DNA of 64,000 nt from Siphonobacter sp. BAB-5405 (GTDB lineage Bacteria; Bacteroidota; Bacteroidia; Cytophagales; Spirosomataceae): the NCBI RefSeq assembly GCF_002872335.1, contig NZ_NJAG01000006.1, forward strand, positions 186,001 through 250,000, written 5' to 3'. Within the stretch, counting starts at the first letter, position 1. Each line of letters opens with the position of its first letter. The notes beneath the pieces were generated by a model. It was not told where the DNA came from. It made no database searches and saw only the letters and a list, made by a program, of their open reading frames with translations. The position numbers and the translations under genes are program-made. This document shows, in pieces, positions 34,727 through 41,372 of this stretch.

Positions 34727-36220
34727 ATGAAAAAGCTTCTACTTCTCTTACTACTGGGAACGTGTATAAACCCGCTTTTTGCTCAGAATTCTACGCAAAC
34801 CGTTCAGTTTACCACGGAGATGGATACGGTAGGAAGCACGAAGAAGAAACTGCTGGATACCTACGGAGACGTTTTCCAGACGCAGGTACCCGTCCGGAGC
34901 GTATTCAAAATCATGGTGCCGGTTGATTTGCTGCGTACGCTGAACGGTGCCCAGATGAGTATTCCCCGGCAAAGTGGACAGAGTCCGATTCAGCAGTTAT
35001 CCGATATAGTTCGGGTAGGCTATGAACAAAAACTCAGTACGGCCTGGTCGATCAATGCCGAAGCAGCATTGACCTGGAATAGTACCCGAGGCATTTCGTA
35101 CAATCGGGGTGAACGTGGTGGCTTGTACTCAACCCTTTATCCACTTAATTTGCGGGTACTGCTGCAACCTCGCTGGTATTATCGCATGAATCGACGTATC
35201 CGGGAAGGAAAAAGCGTAAATAACGTTTCAGATAACTACCTGGGACTGTCGCTGGAACGCCAGATACCGATTCAAACCGAACTGCCAATTAATCCCCAGG
35301 CTTCTCGGCCCTCGCATACGCAGGAAGTGGCTCTGGTGTATGGCTTGCAGCGACGGTTTGGTAAACGCGGATTCGCTGATTTTACCATTCGGGCTGGAGT
35401 GGCGTCCAGTCAGCTGTACAGTCGCTATTTACGGGCCAGTAGCTGGGAACCTTTCATTGAAACCCGTTCGCTGATAGGTTTTGCTTTTGCGGGCCAGTCG
35501 CAGGCGATTTCTTCCCGTTGTGAACTGTTTCACTGCTTTGAACCCGTTCGTTCCATCTGGAAACTGGATTTAAATAATCCCATTCGCTGGTCGCCTAATG
35601 CTGGTCACCTGCGTACGACGGTTGCGTATGAGTACAAACTCGGAGCCTCGCCCTTTTCCGTACAAGGGGAGTTGAGCATTTATGGAAAATACCAGCAACT
35701 CGAACGCACGTACAACGGGGACTATCCGTATACTTTTCATGATCGTTTGTTACAGGGAAGCGTGGCTCTGGAGTCCCGGTACTACTATAACTTAAAATCA
35801 CGTATTATTCGGGGGAAGCAGTCGGATAACCTGTCGGGAAGTTTTATTACGCTGGGTATTTCAAGTGAACGCTTGGGCAATCGAATTGAACAAAGGGAGT
35901 TTAGCTTACGGGAGGGGGAACAATGGGTTTGGAGTAATCACCACATCCGCCAGACCTTGCGTGATGGGTACCTGGCCTGGGGTACGCAACGTCGCCTGTT
36001 TTCCAATGGTTTTTTCGAACTGAAAGCCGGTGTTCGCCTGCCGCTGTCTACTTACGCCCATAATACCTACCAGGAAAAACGCTGGTATCAATCCGGGGAA
36101 CAGGAAGAAGTAAGTCGTCATTCGAACGAGGTGTACCACGAGCGGGCTTACTCGATTCGTTCCAAGGCCTACGGCTTCGTGGATCTGAAGGTTGGACTGG
36201 CCTGGGCTAAACGCAAGTAA
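34727..36220 (+). CDS. Tandem paralog 3, exported outer-membrane-like protein of unknown family
   Basis: 497 residues with signal peptide MKKLLLLLLLGTCINPLFAQ. It has the same order of blocks as paralogs 1 and 2: KLLDTYGDVFQTQVPVRSVF, YEQKLSTAWSINAEAAL, LLQPRWYYRMNRRIREGKSV, VYGLQRRFGKRGFADFTIRA, SSRCELFHCFEPVRSIWKLD, LESRYYYNLKSRIIRGKQSD and DLKVGLAWAKRK. The early segment is almost identical at DNA level to paralog 2 (about 58 bp around 34860-34917), pointing to recent exchange. It ends the operon. A Cys pair (CELFHC) is shared by all copies and may form a disulfide. Function unknown. Confidence 0.75.
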   Translation: MKKLLLLLLLGTCINPLFAQNSTQTVQFTTEMDTVGSTKKKLLDTYGDVFQTQVPVRSVFKIMVPVDLLRTLNGAQMSIPRQSGQSPIQQLSDIVRVGYEQKLSTAWSINAEAALTWNSTRGISYNRGERGGLYSTLYPLNLRVLLQPRWYYRMNRRIREGKSVNNVSDNYLGLSLERQIPIQTELPINPQASRPSHTQEVALVYGLQRRFGKRGFADFTIRAGVASSQLYSRYLRASSWEPFIETRSLIGFAFAGQSQAISSRCELFHCFEPVRSIWKLDLNNPIRWSPNAGHLRTTVAYEYKLGASPFSVQGELSIYGKYQQLERTYNGDYPYTFHDRLLQGSVALESRYYYNLKSRIIRGKQSDNLSGSFITLGISSERLGNRIEQREFSLREGEQWVWSNHHIRQTLRDGYLAWGTQRRLFSNGFFELKAGVRLPLSTYAHNTYQEKRWYQSGEQEEVSRHSNEVYHERAYSIRSKAYGFVDLKVGLAWAKRK

Positions 36221-36342
36221 TAATTGTAAGAATTGGATTAAATTATCAGGAACGCCGGGGCTTGCGGGGGCCTGCGTTTTGGTGAAGGCTTTTTCGGTAC
36301 TTACTTTTGTTAGTATTGATCATCACTAGCTCTTAACCAATT

Positions 36343-37020
36343 TTGAAGACAGGTCTGGCCCGCTTACTTTCGTTTGTACTGCACCCTTTGCTCATTCCGA
36401 CCGTATTGTGTGGAATCCTTTTCTACACGGCACCGTTCACCGTTGCTAATCTGGAAAGTTTTAATGGACAGGAAACCATCGACTTTTTCGGCGTAAAGCT
36501 CAGTTTCAGGTTTGGCCTGTTGCTCCTGGTCTTTTTCTTTACGTTCCTGATTCCCGGATATTTACTGTACGTGTTATATCGACTACGAATCATTCGCAGC
36601 CTGACGATGGAGCGGCTCGAAGATCGGCGGGGACCGTACCTGATCATTGTCCTGCTGTATACGATTTTTTCCTTTGCTTCTTTCCGCTATCTGGTCCTGT
36701 TGCCTCAACTGACAGTGGTGATGGCCAGTGTTACATTTTCCGTTTCCTGCGTATCATTCATTAGTCTATACTGGCAAATTTCCGCTCATGCTACCGGAAT
36801 GGGTGGCGTTATCGGAGGACTGATTGCCCTTACGGCTCGTTTCGGTACAACCTCTTTACTGGCTCCGCTGGTCATATTCATTGTATTGACGGGCCTGGTG
36901 ATGAGTGCCCGCCTGCAACTCAATGCTCATACCCCGCGGCAAATTCTGGCGGGCTTACTGCTGGGAGCGTTCATCTGCGGAACTACCTTTTATACCTTCT
37001 GGCAACTCGATCTGGTCTAA
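36343..37020 (+). CDS. PAP2-like integral membrane protein
   Basis: 225 residues with about six helices. The start is TTG at 36343, the only usual start after the in-frame stop at 36334; the product begins KTGLARLLSFVLHPLLIPTV after the initiator. Near the C-terminus, SAHATGMGGVIGGLIAL and RLQLNAHTPRQILAGLLLG resemble the SxH and H-x-x-x-Q/D-x-x-x-G motifs of PAP2 phosphatases, but the early KxxxxxxRP motif is only partly kept (LEDRRGP). A lipid or polyprenyl phosphatase relative is likely; activity is uncertain. Confidence 0.65.
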   Translation: MKTGLARLLSFVLHPLLIPTVLCGILFYTAPFTVANLESFNGQETIDFFGVKLSFRFGLLLLVFFFTFLIPGYLLYVLYRLRIIRSLTMERLEDRRGPYLIIVLLYTIFSFASFRYLVLLPQLTVVMASVTFSVSCVSFISLYWQISAHATGMGGVIGGLIALTARFGTTSLLAPLVIFIVLTGLVMSARLQLNAHTPRQILAGLLLGAFICGTTFYTFWQLDLV

Positions 37021-37024
37021 ATGC

Positions 37025-37055
37025 AAAAAAGCCATCCCCGATCAAAAGGATGGCT
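37025..37055 (-). terminator. Terminator of rpsU
   Basis: Stem GCCATCC/GGATGGC with a 10-nt loop and, on the minus strand, T6. It starts just after the PAP2-like stop and serves the minus-strand rpsU; it may act on both. Confidence 0.75.
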
Positions 37056-37097
37056 ACAATGCCGGTCATAAAGCACAGGCGTGCTTTAACGTGCAAA

Positions 37098-37292
37098 CTA
37101 TTGTTGCTCGCTTTCCTGCATCTTCTGGCGGTAAGCTGCCTTGATGACTTGGTGACGGCGAGTGATTGACGGCTTCGTAAACGCCATACGTGAACGGAGT
37201 TCACGCATTACGCCCGTTTTCTCGAATTTCTTCTTGAAACGTTTGAGGGCCTTGTCAATGCTTTCGTTTTCTTTAACTTGAACGATAATCAT
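37098..37292 (-). CDS. rpsU: 30S ribosomal protein S21
   Basis: 64 residues from ATG 37292: MIIVQVKENESIDKALKRFK, then RELRSRMAFTKPSITRRHQV. The upstream in-frame start would add 12 residues not found in the family. A -7 box lies 47 bp upstream. S21 sits on the small subunit near the anti-Shine-Dalgarno sequence; in Bacteroidota it helps hide that sequence, which fits the weak ribosome binding sites of this phylum. Confidence 0.95.
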   Translation of the reverse strand: MIIVQVKENESIDKALKRFKKKFEKTGVMRELRSRMAFTKPSITRRHQVIKAAYRQKMQESEQQ

Positions 37293-37338
37293 GTGTGTTA
37301 TTCGGCAATTTGAAAGGTTCAACTCCAAAACAGGATTG

Positions 37339-37368
37339 CAAATATACGGTTCTATTTTATATTTTCAA
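37339..37368 (-). promoter_or_regulatory. Promoter of rpsU (-7 TATATTTG, -33 TTG)
   Basis: On the minus strand TATATTTG (37339-37346) matches TAnnTTTG, and TTG (37366-37368) is 19 bp upstream, the expected spacing for the Bacteroidota primary sigma factor. Confidence 0.7.
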
Positions 37369-37483
37369 GAGTTTATTGGCAACTTTGGCGAACAATTGCG
37401 ATTCGGAAAAGTATATCTTTCGAATTGTTGTATGATCTGTGTCGTCCCACAGGCTCCTTTTCCAGAGCTTACCGCTTTTTATC

Positions 37484-38419
37484 ATGACTCGTCTTGCCAT
37501 TATTGATCTGGGTACCAATACCTTTCAACTGCTGATTGCCGAAACGCAGGCGGCCGGTTTTACTGTTTTGCATGACTCCAGCATGCCCGCCAAAATTGGC
37601 GAAGGAGGAATTTCTTCGGGAAAAATTACCGAAGCCGCCATAGATCGGGCCGTGGCTGTACTGCGGGAATTCCGTCAGATTACCAACCAGTACGACATCG
37701 CTCCCGAAAAAATCGTAGCCCTGGGTACGAGTGCGGTTCGCAATGCCGCTAATCAGGAAGAATTCTGCGAACGGGTGCTGAATGCTACGGGCATTACCGT
37801 AACCATTATACCGGGCGAAGAGGAAGCCAGTCTGATTTACGAAGGAGTGAAGGCCGGTACCGTACTGAATGAGCAAACCTCACTCATTGTGGATATTGGC
37901 GGCGGCAGCGTCGAATTCATTCTTTGTAACGCCAAAAAAGTTTTCTGGAAACAGAGCTTCGAAATCGGTGGGCAACGGCTGATGGACCGTTTTCAGCAAG
38001 CCGACCCCATTCTGCCCGATTCCGTTAGCAAACTCTACGAATACCTGGAACAACAGCTAGTACCCCTTACCAACGCGGTGCACCAATACGAGCCGAAAGA
38101 AATCATTGGTTCAGCGGGGACGTTTGAAACGTTGATTGATATAGAATCCATGCAGAGTACGGGTCATTGGCCGGATACGGAACAGGTAAGTTTTGAGTTG
38201 CCGATGGCTTCATTCATCGACTCCTACGAAAAATTTCTGACGCTTGACCGGGAAGCTCGTTTGCAGATCCCTGGAATGAAAGAATACCGTGTAGACATGA
38301 TTGTCATAGCATCCTGTCTGATTGCTTTTCTGTTACGCAAGTATCAACTCAAGCAAATTCGGGTTTCGCTGTACGCCATGAAAGAGGGCATGTTGTCACG
38401 AATGAGCCAGGGGCAGTAA
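37484..38419 (+). CDS. Ppx/GppA-family exopolyphosphatase
   Basis: The ATG at 37484 gives MTRLAIIDLGTNTFQLLIAE and 311 residues; an earlier GTG adds 15 residues before the conserved DLGTNTF phosphate loop. Other motifs are ALGTSAVRNAANQEEF, IPGEEEASLIYEGV, VDIGGGSVEFIL and IGSAGTFETL. It hydrolyses polyphosphate or pppGpp. It is the short form that lacks the C-terminal HD domain. No ppk gene is nearby. Confidence 0.88.
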   Translation: MTRLAIIDLGTNTFQLLIAETQAAGFTVLHDSSMPAKIGEGGISSGKITEAAIDRAVAVLREFRQITNQYDIAPEKIVALGTSAVRNAANQEEFCERVLNATGITVTIIPGEEEASLIYEGVKAGTVLNEQTSLIVDIGGGSVEFILCNAKKVFWKQSFEIGGQRLMDRFQQADPILPDSVSKLYEYLEQQLVPLTNAVHQYEPKEIIGSAGTFETLIDIESMQSTGHWPDTEQVSFELPMASFIDSYEKFLTLDREARLQIPGMKEYRVDMIVIASCLIAFLLRKYQLKQIRVSLYAMKEGMLSRMSQGQ

Positions 38420-38576
38420 GCATTCGTTAAAAAAACTGAATGCGGTACGAATCGCCCGCGTTTTGCGTATCTTTCTTACACAAGGTGGGTTTTCCGGAAC
38501 AACTACAAACCGGGTTTAACCGGAAATACCCCTTGAATCTCCCAAACCTTGAACGGATTGAAGGATTATTTTCAGA

Positions 38577-39050
38577 ATGAAAAGACGACGTGTGATTAAG
38601 GGTTTAGCAGCCATGCCGCTGTGGTTCATTATGGATAGACAGGATCCCGTCAAACGGTATCCGGTAGAGAAAACGGAAGCGGAATGGAAGCGGTTGTTAA
38701 CCCCGGAGCAATATTTTGTAACCCGTCAGAAAGGTACGGAACGGGCCTTTTCGGGGAAGTATTGGAATAATCGGGAGAAAGGAACCTATCGCTGCATCTG
38801 CTGCGGAGTCGAGCTTTTCAGAACGGACGCTCAGTTTGATACCGGCAGCGGCTGGCCGACGTTTTCCCGGGGCGTCAATTCCCGTAATCTGGAAGAAAGC
38901 ACCGATACGAGTTACGGAATGGTACGCAAAGAGATTGCCTGCAGTCGCTGCGGGGCTCACCTGGGGCATTTAACCAACGACGGTCCGGCACCGGGCAAGT
39001 CGAAGTACACAATTAATTCAGCTGCTCTGACCTTTGAAAAAGGAAGATGA
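38577..39050 (+). CDS. MsrB-like protein with catalytic Cys replaced by Thr
   Basis: 157 residues. The MsrB fold is clear: EAEWKRLLTPEQYFVTRQKG, four zinc Cys (CICC and CSRC), DTGSGWPTF and CGAHLGHLTNDGPAPG. The catalytic Cys of RYCVNSASL is Thr here (KYTINSAAL), so the standard methionine-R-sulfoxide reduction is doubtful. The N-terminus KRRRVIKGLAAMPLWFI resembles a short Tat or export signal, unusual for MsrB. A terminator follows. It may be a zinc-binding relative or use another Cys. Confidence 0.8.
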   Translation: MKRRRVIKGLAAMPLWFIMDRQDPVKRYPVEKTEAEWKRLLTPEQYFVTRQKGTERAFSGKYWNNREKGTYRCICCGVELFRTDAQFDTGSGWPTFSRGVNSRNLEESTDTSYGMVRKEIACSRCGAHLGHLTNDGPAPGKSKYTINSAALTFEKGR

Positions 39051-39056
39051 GGCTGA

Positions 39057-39087
39057 AGACCGACTCCCCTCAGAGTCGGTCTTTTTG
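39057..39087 (+). terminator. Rho-independent terminator after msrB-like gene
   Basis: Stem AGACCGACTC/GAGTCGGTCT with a 6-nt loop and T-run after. Confidence 0.9.
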
Positions 39088-39263
39088 TACTAATTTTAGA
39101 TGAAGCCTTACGGATTAAATATAGTATTATGGGCTGTAGTCGAAAGATTATTTGGTATACATTTTGACTTCTTACAGGATATTTGTTAAGTTTCCCATTC
39201 TGTAGATGAATACTACTAAAGCTGGCCTTTTTTTCCTGCGTTTAAAAATATTGATTAACACTT

Positions 39264-40694
39264 ATGCAGTTTTCTTACGATGACTACCAGACCGAAGGGT
39301 TTTATGATGAAATGTTCGACGCCCAGGGAAAGGTGCGGCTAGGATACGACGCCTTCAAACAACGTAGTGAACAGCTCAGTATGGAAGAAATGACGCGTCG
39401 TCATCAGGCCGCTGAGCGGGCTCTGATGGCGATGGGCATTACGTTCAACGTATATTCCGAAAATGAAGGAACCGAGCGGATCATGCCGGTAGACATCATT
39501 CCGCGTATCATTCCGAGTCAGGACTGGGATAAGCTTGAAAAAGGCCTCATCCAGCGAATCAAGGCTATTAATTTGTTCATCGACGATGTCTATAATGAAC
39601 AGCGAATCCTGAATGATGGCGTCGTGCCCCGGGATTTGATTGAATCTTCCAAGAGCTTTCTCAAGGCCTGTATTGGATTAAAACCGCCCAAGGGTATCTG
39701 GTGCCATATTACCGGCACCGATCTTATCAAGGGGGATGACGGTGAATACATGGTGCTGGAAGACAACCTTCGCTGTCCCTCGGGGGTATCGTACATGCTC
39801 GAAAACCGGGAATTACTTAAGCAGACCTTTCCGGAAGTATTTGCCCGTACCGATGTGCGGCCCGTATCCGACTACCCCAGCCGTTTGTTGCAGATGCTGC
39901 AACATATCTCCGGGCGTCCCGATCCAACGGTATGCGTTCTAACGCCTGGAATTTATAATTCGGCGTACTTCGAACATTCCTACCTGGCCCAGCAAATGGG
40001 GGTGGAGCTGGTGGATGCCCGCGACCTGGTCGTACACGACGGATACGTGAAAATGCGAACCACCAAGGGCTTTCAGGTCGTCGATGTGATTTATCGGCGT
40101 ATCGATGATACTTTCCTGGATCCTCATGCGTTTAATCCGGATTCGCTGATTGGCATTCCGGGCATTTTCGATGCGTACAAGAAAGGTCGCGTAGCTCTGG
40201 CCAATGCTCCGGGTACGGGCGTGGCCGACGATAAAGTAATTTACGCCTACGTACCTCGCATCATCAAGTACTATCTCGACGAAGAACCGATCATTCCGAA
40301 CGTGCGTACCTACATCTGCCGGGAAGAAGAAGACCGTAAATACGTGCTGGAGAACATTGAACAACTCGTGGTGAAAGAAGCGAATGAGGCGGGTGGCTAC
40401 GGGATGCTGATCGGGCCCAAGGCGACGAAGGAGGAGCACGAACTGTTCCGGCAGAAAATCATGGCTAATCCGCGTAATTACATTGCTCAACCCACGATTT
40501 CCCTGTCGCGGGTACCTTGTCTGATCGACGGAGCCATCGAGGGTCGCCACGTTGATTTGCGTCCGTATATCCTGTATGGCGATGAAATTAACGTAATTCC
40601 CGGAGGCCTGACGCGGGTAGCTCTTAACAAAGGCTCCCTCGTGGTAAACTCCTCACAGGGAGGCGGCAGTAAGGATACCTGGGTGATGTGGTAA
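39264..40694 (+). CDS. Circularly permuted ATP-grasp protein (DUF407/PF04174)
   Basis: 476 residues. Motifs are GFYDEMFDAQGKVRLGYDAF, FIDDVYNEQRILNDGVVPRD, YMVLEDNLRCPSGVSYMLEN, DVIYRRIDDTFLDP and KEANEAGGYGMLIGP. The C-terminal LRPYILYGDEINVIPGGLTR and SSQGGGSKDTWVM are typical. Such proteins ligate an unknown peptide or amine with ATP. They are usually followed by an alpha-E (DUF403) gene, a transglutaminase-like gene and sometimes a proteasome-like hydrolase; none of these is next to it here. Likely cytosolic. The product is unknown. Confidence 0.88.
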   Translation: MQFSYDDYQTEGFYDEMFDAQGKVRLGYDAFKQRSEQLSMEEMTRRHQAAERALMAMGITFNVYSENEGTERIMPVDIIPRIIPSQDWDKLEKGLIQRIKAINLFIDDVYNEQRILNDGVVPRDLIESSKSFLKACIGLKPPKGIWCHITGTDLIKGDDGEYMVLEDNLRCPSGVSYMLENRELLKQTFPEVFARTDVRPVSDYPSRLLQMLQHISGRPDPTVCVLTPGIYNSAYFEHSYLAQQMGVELVDARDLVVHDGYVKMRTTKGFQVVDVIYRRIDDTFLDPHAFNPDSLIGIPGIFDAYKKGRVALANAPGTGVADDKVIYAYVPRIIKYYLDEEPIIPNVRTYICREEEDRKYVLENIEQLVVKEANEAGGYGMLIGPKATKEEHELFRQKIMANPRNYIAQPTISLSRVPCLIDGAIEGRHVDLRPYILYGDEINVIPGGLTRVALNKGSLVVNSSQGGGSKDTWVMW

Positions 40695-41372
40695 AAGGAT
40701 TTTCAGATACGAACCTTTACCTGTGCAGATAAGCCCGTATAACCTTTTGGGGATGCTGCGAGGCGAAAATACGGTGAGGGCCTTACTTCATTACATCAGG
40801 CAAAGCTTATTTTGAATAAACTTTCACCGTAGTTTTAAAAGCAAACTACGGTGAAAGTAACGTATAGCAGAATGCATCAAAACGTTCGAAGGAAGCTCCG
40901 AACGCTCTACGAAAGCTTTTCAGTGGCCCGGGAACTGCTTCCAGGTTACTTTAGTTGAGTACTAACCCTGCAAGGATTACCCGGCTAATACAGGCGTCAT
41001 TTACAAGAACTTAACGTTTGTCAGGCGGGTAGGCTCTCTTTACGCTTTTGCGGAGTCAGCTTTAATGAGTAAATTTACTGGTAGATACTAAAGCGTTTGT
41101 GCCGCCCACATAAACATGCCCACAATTACTTCTATACTTCATCGGATTACATGGCCTGTTTTACGGGCACATGTTCCTTCTCAGCCAATCCCCTTTTTTA
41201 GACAAGTGCCTGATGCAATGCCATTTCAGATTGTGGAATGGTTTTATAGCTTGTGGATCGTTCTGCTTCGTATAGATTCGGGAAAAATTCCGAACACCGG
41301 TACGCCTGACGTATCGTTCCGTTTGTCTTATACCAGATAGCACTCATTTACCACACCATTGATTAGACTCAG
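40695..41372. other. 678-bp spacer with one strong hairpin
   Basis: No gene was recognised. A perfect 16-bp inverted repeat is at 40820-40858. A short open frame at 41116-41340 has no domain features. The right end should hold the promoter of the hybrid kinase gene, but no TAnnTTTG box was clear. Confidence 0.6.
40820..40858. repeat. Perfect 16-bp inverted repeat with 7-nt loop
   Basis: Arms ACTTTCACCGTAGTTT and AAACTACGGTGAAAGT with loop TAAAAGC. No T-run follows on either strand, so it is not a standard terminator. Operator, cruciform or RNA element is possible. Confidence 0.75.

Noticed and set aside
36230-36300. Terminator of the ECF operon at the GC-rich stretch after paralog 3
   Set aside because: The inverted match (AACGC...GCGTT) is short and irregular and no proper T-run follows.
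41116-41340. 74-codon open frame before the hybrid kinase gene
   Set aside because: No domain, hydrophobic pattern or promoter; an equal frame runs on the other strand.
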